Below, piece by piece: positions 39,278-47,952 of a stretch of DNA of 64,000 bases (the first letter of the stretch is position 1; each line of letters opens with the position of its first letter). The translations under genes were made by a program, and so were the position numbers. Source of the stretch: Multivorans sp965232105. GTDB taxonomy: Bacteria; Acidobacteriota; Thermoanaerobaculia; Multivoradales; Multivoraceae. The DNA is taken from assembly GCA_965232105.1 (NCBI GenBank), contig OZ246956.1, positions 1,302,001 to 1,366,000 of the forward strand. The letters run 5' to 3'. The notes under the pieces were generated by a model, which was not told the DNA's origin, did no database searches, and saw only the letters and a program-made list of their open reading frames with translations.

Positions 39278-41896
39278 TCAGCAACCGGCCGTCAGCGCGG
39301 CGGGATCGGCAGGCGCGATCGCGATGCGGGAGAAACGGAGCGTGAACGGCCCGTCCGTCGTGATCAGGAAGGGCGTGTCGATGCGGTCCATCTCGGCGCC
39401 GGAAGCCTGGAAGCAGCGGAGAGGAATCTGCAGAGTGTCCCATGTTCCTTCGGGAACGCCCGCGAAGATGGGCGTAACGAGGAGACCGCCGGTACACGGG
39501 AAGCCGCAGTCCATCCGCATCTGGACTCTCCCGGCGGGCGCCTGCTCCACCAGGAAGTCGATCTCGAGAGTCATGCCCTCAGCCGTTTCGGCGCGCAGGT
39601 CGATGGGACTCGACTGCAGGTAGATCTGGGCCGCGTCGCGGCCTCGCCACTGCGCCTTTCGCGCATCTTCCTGGACGTTGCGGTCGACGGCCGAGAGCGC
39701 GACGCCGGACACGCGGCGGCGGGTCTCGCCGCGGCCGTCGGGAGCGGAAACCCCCCAGTCCGCCTCGTCGCCCACCAAGAACTGCCACCCTTCCGTCGTC
39801 CGTCCGTCGAAGAGAACGCGCTCGGGCGACGCGCCCGTCGATGCACCGGCGTCGGTCGTTTGAACCGGCGACGACCCCTCAGGCCGTGTCTCGTCCAGTT
39901 CGGGGAGGTTGCCCTCGTCGGCGTAGGTCAGGCCGTAGCCGTAGGGGAAGAGCGGGTCGTACTCCGCGTCGCCGACATTGAGGACCGTCTGGTCCAGCGA
40001 GCGGGGCCAGGAGAAGGAGAGCTTGCCCTGGAAGTCGTGGGCGACGGCGCCGTCTGCCTGGCTGAAGAGGACGTCGGCCACGCCGGCGCCTTCCGAGCCC
40101 GGCAGCCAGGCGGCGACGAAGGCGTCCGATGCGTTGATCTCCGGGTTCACCCACAGCGGGCGTCCGGACAGGAAGATCGTGACGACCGGAATGCCGGCCG
40201 CCCGGAGCCGGCCCATCAGCTCGACGTCGGACTTGTCTCCCGGGCTGTACTCGAGGCTCGTCACGTCGCCCTGGCCCTCGGCGTAGGGCGTCTCGCCGGT
40301 CACGTAGATGGCCGCGTCCGGCAGCTCGCCGCTGTAGGCGCAGCCCTGGCAGAGGACGGCCTGGCCGCCCGCCGCCTCGATGGTCTGTTCGATGCCGGCC
40401 CAGATGGACGTGGCGCCCGGGAAGTCGTCGTTCGTGTTGCCCGTGCCCTGCCAGGTCAGCGTCCAGCCGCCGGTCTGCCGGCCGATGTCGTCGGCAGCCG
40501 GCCCCGCTACGAGCACGAGCGACTTCGGCGAGAGGGGCAGAAGTCCGTCGTCGTTCTTCAGCAGAACGAGGGACTCGCGTACGGCCTGCCGGGCCACGTC
40601 GCGATGCTCGGGAGCGCCGAGCAGGTCGAACTGTCCGCCGAGCGCCCGTTCGGACGGCCGGCCGCTGTCGAGCAGGCCGGCGCGGATCTTCACCCTGAGG
40701 ATGCGCCGGACCGCGTCGTCGAGCCTTGCCTCGGGAATCGCGCCGGAGCGCGCCTGCCGGAGCGTGTTCCTGTGGAGCGCTCTCCAGTCTTCCGGGACCA
40801 TGAACAGGTCGAGCCCGGCGCGAATCGTGTCGGCGCAGCTCTCGTTGCTGCAGCCGGGCAACTGGCCGTGGCCGTTCCAGTCGCCGACGACGAGCCCGTC
40901 GAACGCCATCCGCCCCTTCAGCACGTCTCTCAGAAGCCGGGCGTGGCCGTGCAGTTTCAGGCCGTGCCAACTGCTGAACGAGGCCATCACGGCCTGCGCG
41001 CCGGCATCGAGCGCGGCGATGTAGGGCGCGCCGTGAATGTCGCGGAGGTCCTCCTCGCTTGCCCGGGTGTCTCCCTGATCGCGGCCCTCGAAGGTGCCGC
41101 CGTCGCCCAGGAAGTGCTTCGCCGTGGCGATCACCCGCTCCTCGCCCAGGAACTCGGGGCTGCCGACCGTGCCCTGGAGTCCCTCGACCAGCGCTCGCGC
41201 GTACAGGGTGACGATCTCGGGGTCTTCCGAGTAGCTCTCGTACGTGCGGCCCCAGCGGTCGTCCCGTGCGACGGCGACGGTCGGACCGAAGTTCCAGTCC
41301 AGGCCGGTGGCGAGCACCTCGCGGGCCGTGATCTCGCCGATGCGGCGGATCAGATCGGGATTCCGGGCCGCGCCGAGCCCGATGTTGTGGGGGAAGATGG
41401 TCGCGCCGATCACGTTGTTGTGGCCGTGCACCGCGTCCACGCCCCAGATCACCGGAATGCCGACTCCGCCGTCCGAGGTGTCGGTCGAGGCTTCGTGGAA
41501 GTCGTCGGCCAGCGCGAGCCAGTCCTCGGGCGACGCGTGCTTGTCGTCGCCGGGAAAGGAGCCGCCGCCGTTCAGCACCGAACCCAGGTCGAACCTCCGC
41601 ACGTCCCGCGGCGTGACCGAGCGGATTTCCGCCTGAATGACCTGGCCCACCTTCTCGCGCAGGGTCATCCGCTCGAGCAGATCGTCCACTCGCGCCTCGA
41701 GCTCCGGGTCGGCCGGAAGCGGCGGAGTCAGTTCAGGCCAGAGTTCCGGGCGGACCTCGGAGGCCGGGGCCTGCTGCGCCGAGCCGGGAACGGCGAAGGC
41801 GGCTGCCAGCGCAAGAGTGAGAAGACCAGTCGTCGCGGCGCGGGGTCGTCGAACCACGTCCAGCTTCCTTTGCGTTGGCGGTGAAGGGGGCTGCAT
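39278..41896 (-). CDS. Glycoside hydrolase family 3 beta-glucosidase-like exo-glycosidase
   Basis: 872 residues, with signal peptide (LLTLALAAAFAVPGSAQQ). GH3 N-domain: TLREKVGQVIQAEIRSV, VIWGVDAVHGHNNVIGAT, ATAKHFLGDGGT and the nucleophile Asp339 in GLVVGDWNG. The C-domain has RQAVRESLVLLKNDDGLLPL. A further C-terminal beta-rich domain (from about 700, TEGWQFLVGDEADWG...) resembles a carbohydrate-binding module. The overall type is the exo-1,3/1,4-beta-glucan glucohydrolase group. It is secreted to the periplasm or outside. It lies in a LacI-controlled sugar locus. Confidence 0.92.
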   Translation of the reverse strand: MQPPSPPTQRKLDVVRRPRAATTGLLTLALAAAFAVPGSAQQAPASEVRPELWPELTPPLPADPELEARVDDLLERMTLREKVGQVIQAEIRSVTPRDVRRFDLGSVLNGGGSFPGDDKHASPEDWLALADDFHEASTDTSDGGVGIPVIWGVDAVHGHNNVIGATIFPHNIGLGAARNPDLIRRIGEITAREVLATGLDWNFGPTVAVARDDRWGRTYESYSEDPEIVTLYARALVEGLQGTVGSPEFLGEERVIATAKHFLGDGGTFEGRDQGDTRASEEDLRDIHGAPYIAALDAGAQAVMASFSSWHGLKLHGHARLLRDVLKGRMAFDGLVVGDWNGHGQLPGCSNESCADTIRAGLDLFMVPEDWRALHRNTLRQARSGAIPEARLDDAVRRILRVKIRAGLLDSGRPSERALGGQFDLLGAPEHRDVARQAVRESLVLLKNDDGLLPLSPKSLVLVAGPAADDIGRQTGGWTLTWQGTGNTNDDFPGATSIWAGIEQTIEAAGGQAVLCQGCAYSGELPDAAIYVTGETPYAEGQGDVTSLEYSPGDKSDVELMGRLRAAGIPVVTIFLSGRPLWVNPEINASDAFVAAWLPGSEGAGVADVLFSQADGAVAHDFQGKLSFSWPRSLDQTVLNVGDAEYDPLFPYGYGLTYADEGNLPELDETRPEGSSPVQTTDAGASTGASPERVLFDGRTTEGWQFLVGDEADWGVSAPDGRGETRRRVSGVALSAVDRNVQEDARKAQWRGRDAAQIYLQSSPIDLRAETAEGMTLEIDFLVEQAPAGRVQMRMDCGFPCTGGLLVTPIFAGVPEGTWDTLQIPLRCFQASGAEMDRIDTPFLITTDGPFTLRFSRIAIAPADPAALTAGC

Positions 41897-41991
41897 GCGA
41901 CGGATCCGCCGCCGTCACGGCGGGTTAGGCGAAGCGCAGACCAGACGGGCGCGGCCGAGCCGGCCGTCTGGTCCGCGTTCGGTGGTTGCCT

Positions 41992-44900
41992 CTAGAACAA
42001 CAGCTTGAAACCGATCTGAATCTGCCGCGGATCGCGGGCCGCCTGGGCTTCGCCGAAGTTGGCCGGCAGGGTGTAGCCGGTGATCGTCGTCCTCTCCGCG
42101 GCGTTTTCGCTGTCGTAGGTCACGCTGCTCGGGTTCAGCACCGAGTTGATGCCCACGAAGTTGTCGCGGTTCGTCACGTTGAAGACCTCGAACCGGAACT
42201 GGCCGGTCACCCGGTCGGTGATGCGGATGTTCTTGGTCAGCGAGAAGTCGACCTGGAAGAAATCCGCGCCTTCGCACTCGCCGGGCCGGGTGCCGCTGAG
42301 CGTGCCGAGCTGCCAACCGACCAGCGTGAAGGCGTCGGGATTGATCACCTGCAGGCCGCTGCCGCTGCACGAGGCCCCCGTGAGGAGCGGTCGCATGTTC
42401 TCGGTGTACCCGGTGCCGCCGGCGCCGTTGACCCCGGACAGGTTTCCGGTCCTTACGGTCAGGGCCTGGCCTGAGGAGTACTGGGCGATGCCGCTGAACT
42501 GCCAGGCCCCGAACAGCGCTCGGACGAGGCTGCTCTGGTTCTCGAGCCTCGGCAGGTTGTGGATCACGTTGGCGCTGAACACGTGATCCCGATGCAGGCC
42601 GGCGTTGCCGTAGTCGAGATCGGGGTTCTCGCGGTCCGTGATGGCACTGGGGGACAGGCCGGCGCCCGCGTCGTTGAGCGGATCGTTGGCCTTGAAGCTC
42701 GCGAGGGTGTACGAGGCCTGGAACTGCGAGCCGGTGCCGTACCGGTGCACGAACTGCGTCTGGAGGCTGTTGTACTCGGAGATGCCGCTCGATTCCCAGA
42801 ACAGGATGGTGCTGTCGCCGAAGACCGAGTACGGTCGTAGCGCGCCGCGAACGCCTGCGCCGCCATCGCCCTCGGGGGCGGTCACGTACTCGAGCCGGTC
42901 GGGGATGCCGTTGCCGTTGTTGTCGCCCGAGGCCACCTGGTTGATGTCGGACCGTCGCGTGAGGTGGCGCCCGCGGGAGCCGACGTAGGCGACTTCGATC
43001 GTGCTGCTCCGGCCGAGGCGCTGCTCCCAGGCCACGTTGAACTGAAGGTTGTACGGTGTCTGGAAGTCTGGGGCGATGCCCGACATTGGCCTTCCGAGGC
43101 CGCAATCGGTGCATGCCTCCGGCGCCTCGTCGAGCTTGCGGATGCCGTTGATGCTGGAGCGGAAGGGCGGGTTGCCCGCGAACTCGAGCTGGATGTTCAC
43201 GCGGTCGCGCTGGAAGAACTGACCGAAGCCGGCCCGGACCACGCTCCTGCCGTTGCCGAAGAGGTCGTAGGCCATGCCGAGGCGCGGCGCGAAGTTGTCC
43301 GTGTCGCTGTCCACCAGCCCGCGGCCCGGACCGGTAGAGCCGCCCAGCAGGCCCGCGTCGCCGCAGGGGTCCGTTCCCGGCACCTGGGCCAGGCCGTTGC
43401 ACGGGTCGCCGCCCAGGGCCGGATCGAACAGTTCCGGTACGAACGTCGTGAGCAGGTTGTCGCTGGCGTAGGGCCACTTGTAGTTCGAGTAGCGGACGCC
43501 GTAGTCCACGCTGAGGCGCGGGTTGGCCTGCCATGTGTCGGCGATGTAGAACTCGACGTCCTCCCAGTTCAGCTCCGGATCCGGCTGGTGCGAGTTCTCC
43601 GCATAGCCGAAGGTCATGTCCTGGAGCAGGAAGTCGGCGAGGAGGTTGCCGGTGTTGGCGCCCCAGCCGTTGTGGCCGGTGCTCGGACCCCAGAACTGCG
43701 GCGTCTCGGCAGCCGAGCTGCCGCCGATGTACTCCTTCTTCTTGTTCTGACTGTAGAGGGCGCCCACCTTGAGCCAGTGCTTGCCGAAGACCTGGGAGTA
43801 GTCGTCCTTGAGAACCATCAGGTCCTGCTTGTTCTCCCAGGGTGCGATGTTCCATAGCGCGCCGTAGCCGGCGGCGCCCCAGAACACCGGGTGGCTGCGG
43901 TCGGCGCCGCCCGTCTTGCCGCCGAAGGCCGCGGGAATCGCCGCGTTGATCTGGCTGTTCAGTCCGGGGTTCGTGCCGCCCCGGCTGAGGCTGATCTCAT
44001 TGCCCGAGTAGGAGAAGGTGACCGTGTTCACGCTGTCGTCGCCGATCGTCTGGCTGAGTTGCGCCACCAGGGAGTGGCCGGGCTGGTCCCAGTTCGTGTC
44101 GACGGCGGGGTAGGGGTCGTCTCCCCACAGGCCGTTCGCTTCACCCGCGTTCGGCGCGCCGTTCAACCAGGTGTCCTGGGTGTAGCGCAGCATCAACCGG
44201 GTGCGGTCGCTGGCGTCGTAGTCGAGCCGCAGGTTCGCCTGTTCCCAGTCGATCGGCGTGACCACGGCCTCGACCCAGTTGTTGCAACTGCCGGCCGTGG
44301 GCGTCACGTTGGGAAGGGGGTAGAGATTCAACATGCCCTGACCGCCGGCGTTGATCCGATCCCCGGGGATCACGTTGCCCGGGAATGGCTGGCCGGTGGT
44401 CGGATCGGTCGGGATGCCCGGGGTGCACCCCGGGATCGACGGACCGTTGAAGTCACCCGCGCGCTCGGCGGCGGTGGGAACGAAACCGGCGCGGGCGATG
44501 CCGCGCTCTTCCTGGTTCCATTCGGCGGACAGGAAGAAGTGGAGCTTGTCCTGCTTGATCGGGCCGCCGAGGGTGAAGCCGTAGTCCTGGCGGTCGAGCG
44601 GCTCCGTGTCCAGCCCGGCCTGCTCCAGGAAGTAGTTCGTCTCGTTCCAGGAGTCGTCCCGCATGAACATGAAGGCGCTGCCGCGGAGTTGATTCGTGCC
44701 GCCGCGGGTCACGATGTTGATCTGGCCGCCGCCGGCGCCGCCGAACTCGGCGCTGTAGCTGTTGCTGTGGATCTTGAACTCCTCGATCGCGTCGACCGAG
44801 GGGTAGATCAGGATGGTACGGTTCGAGCCGACGTCGTTGTTGTTCGCGCCGTCGACGGTCCACAGGTTGCCGGTCGTGCCGCTGCCGCTGATCGACAGGT

Positions 44901-45432
44901 CGACGCCGGCCAGCAGGCCCTTGTTCTTCGTGTCGAAGCCTTCGGGAGCGCTGACGCCCGGCTGCAGGAGGGTCAACTGGACGAAGTTCCGTCCGTTGAG
45001 CGGCAGCTCGCGGATCTGCTCGCCGCTGATCAGGCCGGAGACCTCGCCGCTCAGCGTGTCCACGGCAATCGCCTCCGACTCGACCGTGATCGTCTCGGAG
45101 ATGTCGCCGAGTTCGAGTGCGGCGCTGACCTCGCGCACGTCGGCGACATGCAGGGCGATGTCGCTGACCACGGATGCCTTGAAGCCGTCCAGGGTGAACG
45201 TGATCGCGTACGCGCCGACCGGCAGATCGCCGAAGGTGTAGATGCCGGAGGCGTTGGTGAACGTCGTCCGGTTGAGACCGGTCTCGGTACCCTCCAGGTT
45301 TACCGTGGCGCCGGGCAGGGCGTCCCCGTTCGGGTCGGTGACGGTGCCGCGGATGCTGGCCGTGAACCGCTGGGCCGCGAGAGGAGCGGCCAGCAGGGTG
45401 ATGATGAGGATGAGAGCGAGTCTTCGTGCCAT
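41992..45432 (-). CDS. TonB-dependent receptor, Oar-like, with carboxypeptidase-regulatory domain
   Basis: 1146 residues from MARRLALILIITLLAAPLAAQ (GGAGG upstream; the longer reading from 45483 is rejected). Residues about 24-105 are a CarboxypepD_reg-like beta domain (SIRGTVTDPNGDALPGATVNLEGTETG, GIYTFGDLPVGAYAITFTLDGF). A plug domain follows (IRELPLNGRNFVQLTLLQPGV, SGSGTTGNLWTVDGANNND). The rest is a very large beta barrel ending IQIGFKLLF with terminal Phe. The outer-membrane receptor takes up a glycan oligomer using TonB. A LacI-type operator lies in its leader. Confidence 0.93.
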   Translation of the reverse strand: MARRLALILIITLLAAPLAAQRFTASIRGTVTDPNGDALPGATVNLEGTETGLNRTTFTNASGIYTFGDLPVGAYAITFTLDGFKASVVSDIALHVADVREVSAALELGDISETITVESEAIAVDTLSGEVSGLISGEQIRELPLNGRNFVQLTLLQPGVSAPEGFDTKNKGLLAGVDLSISGSGTTGNLWTVDGANNNDVGSNRTILIYPSVDAIEEFKIHSNSYSAEFGGAGGGQINIVTRGGTNQLRGSAFMFMRDDSWNETNYFLEQAGLDTEPLDRQDYGFTLGGPIKQDKLHFFLSAEWNQEERGIARAGFVPTAAERAGDFNGPSIPGCTPGIPTDPTTGQPFPGNVIPGDRINAGGQGMLNLYPLPNVTPTAGSCNNWVEAVVTPIDWEQANLRLDYDASDRTRLMLRYTQDTWLNGAPNAGEANGLWGDDPYPAVDTNWDQPGHSLVAQLSQTIGDDSVNTVTFSYSGNEISLSRGGTNPGLNSQINAAIPAAFGGKTGGADRSHPVFWGAAGYGALWNIAPWENKQDLMVLKDDYSQVFGKHWLKVGALYSQNKKKEYIGGSSAAETPQFWGPSTGHNGWGANTGNLLADFLLQDMTFGYAENSHQPDPELNWEDVEFYIADTWQANPRLSVDYGVRYSNYKWPYASDNLLTTFVPELFDPALGGDPCNGLAQVPGTDPCGDAGLLGGSTGPGRGLVDSDTDNFAPRLGMAYDLFGNGRSVVRAGFGQFFQRDRVNIQLEFAGNPPFRSSINGIRKLDEAPEACTDCGLGRPMSGIAPDFQTPYNLQFNVAWEQRLGRSSTIEVAYVGSRGRHLTRRSDINQVASGDNNGNGIPDRLEYVTAPEGDGGAGVRGALRPYSVFGDSTILFWESSGISEYNSLQTQFVHRYGTGSQFQASYTLASFKANDPLNDAGAGLSPSAITDRENPDLDYGNAGLHRDHVFSANVIHNLPRLENQSSLVRALFGAWQFSGIAQYSSGQALTVRTGNLSGVNGAGGTGYTENMRPLLTGASCSGSGLQVINPDAFTLVGWQLGTLSGTRPGECEGADFFQVDFSLTKNIRITDRVTGQFRFEVFNVTNRDNFVGINSVLNPSSVTYDSENAAERTTITGYTLPANFGEAQAARDPRQIQIGFKLLF

Positions 45433-45454
45433 GGACAGTGGTCCTCCTTGACGG

Positions 45455-45468
45455 GTAAACCGATTTAG
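45455..45468. promoter_or_regulatory. Candidate LacI-family operator 1 (TonB receptor leader)
   Basis: TAAACCGATTTA with flanking G, a palindrome with central CG, as in LacI/GalR operators. It is 23 bases upstream of the TonB-receptor ATG on the minus strand, a position that suits repression. Confidence 0.6.
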
Positions 45469-45522
45469 CCGGTAGCCGTACAAACGTCCGGCGAACTCCC
45501 GCTGCAGACGGAAGGGGGCGGA

Positions 45523-45536
45523 CTAAATCGTTTTAG
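45523..45536. promoter_or_regulatory. Candidate LacI-family operator 2
   Basis: CTAAATCGTTTTAG, a palindrome with central CG and the same half-site (TTTAG / CTAAA) as operator 1. Lies between the divergent TonB-receptor and lacI genes, 91 bases from the receptor start and about 120 from the lacI start. Confidence 0.65.
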
Positions 45537-45655
45537 CATGCTAGCCTGAGTCTGCACACGACGCGTAGTCTTGTCAAGCATCCTGTGAACAGCCCCATTC
45601 TCGACCCGGCTGTAGCGCCTGGGCGGGAGCAGCGCGCGAGAGCAAGCGACGAAAG

Positions 45656-46744
45656 ATGAGTCCTGCCAGAGGAAACAGAACTCCCGGGGGCGAGCCGAAC
45701 TCCGGGAAACCCGTACGGCTCAAGGACGTGGCGGCCCATCTCGGTTTGTCACCGACCACCGTTTCCCTGGTGATGAACCGCTCGCCGGCCGCCAAGGGGA
45801 TCCCTCCGGAGACGCAGGATCGCGTCCGCGCCGCGGCGGAGGAGCTTGGCTACCGGCCAAACTTCGTCGCGCGGTCGCTTCGGCGCCAGCGCACGTTCGC
45901 GGTCGGCGTCCTTCTGCCGGAGATCAGCGAGGGTTACGCGGCGGGCGTCCTCGGAGGCATCGAGGACCAGCTCCTGCGGGAGGGCTACTTCTACCTGGTG
46001 GCCGGCCACCATTCGAAGCCCGACCTCTTCAACGATTACCTGCAACTCCTCACGGAACGCTCAGTCGAGGGGCTGATCCTGGTCAACACGCCGATCGAGC
46101 AGGCCCTGGCTCTGCCGGCGGTCGCGGTCGCCGGCCACCGCGAGATCGAAGGCGTAACCAACGTGGTGATCGACCACGAGAGGGCCGCTCGGCTGGCATT
46201 GGGCCACCTCGCGGAACTCGGCCACCGCCGCATCGCCTTCTTCAAGGGCCACGCCCACTCGGCGGACACCGAATCGCGGTGGCAGGCGATTGTCGCGGCC
46301 TCGGCGGATCTCGGCCTCGAGATCGATCCGCGGCTTACCCTGCAGCTCTCGGGAGGGCCGGCCGGTGAGCAGTTCTCGCCGGAGGAGGGCTACCGCGAGG
46401 GACACATTTTCGGCCAGAGATTGCTCGCAGTGGGCGTGCCCTTCACCGCGCTCTTCGCCTTCAACGACATTTCGGCGATCGGCGCGATGCGCGCGCTCAC
46501 CGAGAACGGCCTCCGAATTCCGGACGACGTCTCGGTTGTCGGCTTCGACGACATCCTGAGCGCGGCCTTCCAGAACCCCAGCCTGACCACCATGCGACAG
46601 CCGTTGCACGAGATGGGGCGTCGGGCAGCCGCCGAACTGCTGCGCAAGCTGAGTGCTTCCGGCGAAGACTCGCCGGCCGCGATCACGATCGAGCCGACCC
46701 TGGTGGTCCGGAACTCGACCGGTCCGCCCCCCGGCGATGGCTGA
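45656..46744 (+). CDS. LacI-family transcriptional regulator
   Basis: 362 residues from MSPARGNRTPGGEP. The HTH (VRLKDVAAHLGLSPTTVSLVMNRSPAAKGIPPETQDRV, with the following hinge NFVARSLRRQRTFAVGVLLPEIS) is followed by a periplasmic-binding-protein-like effector domain (TNVVIDHERAARLALGHLAELGHRRIAFFKGH; VPFTALFAFNDISAIGAMRALTENGLRIPDDVSVVGFDD). It probably represses the TonB receptor-GH3-SSS operon by binding the two operators upstream. Its stop overlaps the MFS transporter start by 8 bp. Confidence 0.92.
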   Translation: MSPARGNRTPGGEPNSGKPVRLKDVAAHLGLSPTTVSLVMNRSPAAKGIPPETQDRVRAAAEELGYRPNFVARSLRRQRTFAVGVLLPEISEGYAAGVLGGIEDQLLREGYFYLVAGHHSKPDLFNDYLQLLTERSVEGLILVNTPIEQALALPAVAVAGHREIEGVTNVVIDHERAARLALGHLAELGHRRIAFFKGHAHSADTESRWQAIVAASADLGLEIDPRLTLQLSGGPAGEQFSPEEGYREGHIFGQRLLAVGVPFTALFAFNDISAIGAMRALTENGLRIPDDVSVVGFDDILSAAFQNPSLTTMRQPLHEMGRRAAAELLRKLSASGEDSPAAITIEPTLVVRNSTGPPPGDG

Positions 46745-47930
46745 CCCAGCTCCAGTAGCGCCTGGCCCGGACGGCGTCACGCCGGCGCGGGCGCCGCTCT
46801 ACGCGGGCTTCCTGCTGACGGGTGTGGTCACGGTACTTCTCGGCCCGCTGCTTCCCGAACTGTCCCGGGAGTGGCGTCTTCCCGTGGATCGACTGGCGCC
46901 GCTGTTCGTCGCCCAGTTCCTCGCGAGCGCGCTCGGGTCGTTCCTGTCCAGCTATCGGCAGGGCCTCAGCCTGGTGCTGGGCTACTTCCTGATCGCCGTC
47001 GGGTTGCTGTCCCTGGCGATCGCGACCTGGCCGCTGGCTCTCGCGGCGGTTGCCGCCACCGGCCTGGGGCTCGGGCTGGCGATTCCGGCCACCAACCTCC
47101 GCGTCGCCCACTCCCAGCCGACGCGGCGTGGGGCGGCGCTCTCGTCGCTCAACTTGGCGTGGGGCGCGGGCGCGGTCGCCTGCCCTCTGTTGTTCGCGGC
47201 GCGCCCGCGGGGAACCTCGAGCGATGCCGTGCTCGTCGTCCTGGCTGTCGCCGCGGGACTCGTCCTCCTGGTGTTGGTCCGGACTCTCGGCGGCGCGGAG
47301 GATCGGGCAGACCCCGGAAGTGCTGGCGACTCGAACCAGGCGTCCACGCCCGCGAGCATCACGGTGACGCTCGCCATCATCGCGGCAATCCTCTTCCTCT
47401 ACGTGGGGATCGAGAACGCGGTCGGTGGGTGGCTGGTCAGCCTGGCCGACCAGTTTCAGCCTGCGCGCGCCGCGACTTCGCTCTGGATCGGGTCGGGGTT
47501 CTGGGCGGCGCTGCTCGCCAGCCGGGCGCTCGCGCCCCTGCTGCTGCGGCGGTTCTCCGAGCCGGCGCTCTACAGCGCCGGCATCGCGCTGGCCGGTGTC
47601 GGGCTGGTCGGCTTGCTGACCGGCCGGTCGCTGGAGGTCGTGGCGGTGTCGGCCGTCGCGGTCGGCGCCGGGCTGGCCCCCCTCTTTCCGCTCACGATCT
47701 CCTTTCTCGCCGAACTCACCGCCTCCAGCCGGTCGCGCTCCACGGGTTGGGTGTTCGCGCTTGCTGGAACGGGTGGAGCGGCCATGCCCTGGCTGACCGC
47801 TCAGGTGGCGGGTGGTGCAGACCGGCTGGCGACCGGCTTCGTCGCGCCGATGGCGGGCCTGGTCTTCCTGGCCCTGCTCTTCGGCCTGCTGCGCCGGCTG
47901 GGCGGCACAACTCAACCACAACCTGTCTGA
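46737..47930 (+). CDS. MFS transporter
   Basis: 397 residues, start at the ATG (MADPAPVAPG) that overlaps the lacI end. About 12 hydrophobic helices and the MFS pattern (LGLGLAIPATNLRVAHSQPTRRGAALSSLNLAWGAGAVACPLLF). Related to the fucose/glucose-type permeases of sugar loci. Coupled to LacI, so it may export or import the sugar or degradation product of the locus. Substrate unknown. Confidence 0.87.
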   Translation: MADPAPVAPGPDGVTPARAPLYAGFLLTGVVTVLLGPLLPELSREWRLPVDRLAPLFVAQFLASALGSFLSSYRQGLSLVLGYFLIAVGLLSLAIATWPLALAAVAATGLGLGLAIPATNLRVAHSQPTRRGAALSSLNLAWGAGAVACPLLFAARPRGTSSDAVLVVLAVAAGLVLLVLVRTLGGAEDRADPGSAGDSNQASTPASITVTLAIIAAILFLYVGIENAVGGWLVSLADQFQPARAATSLWIGSGFWAALLASRALAPLLLRRFSEPALYSAGIALAGVGLVGLLTGRSLEVVAVSAVAVGAGLAPLFPLTISFLAELTASSRSRSTGWVFALAGTGGAAMPWLTAQVAGGADRLATGFVAPMAGLVFLALLFGLLRRLGGTTQPQPV

Positions 47931-47952
47931 CCGCGAAAGTAGACTGAGAACG

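Noticed and set aside
39242..41884. An 880-codon plus-strand open frame over the GH3 gene
   Set aside because: Antisense shadow; the minus-strand GH3 protein has all family motifs and a signal peptide.
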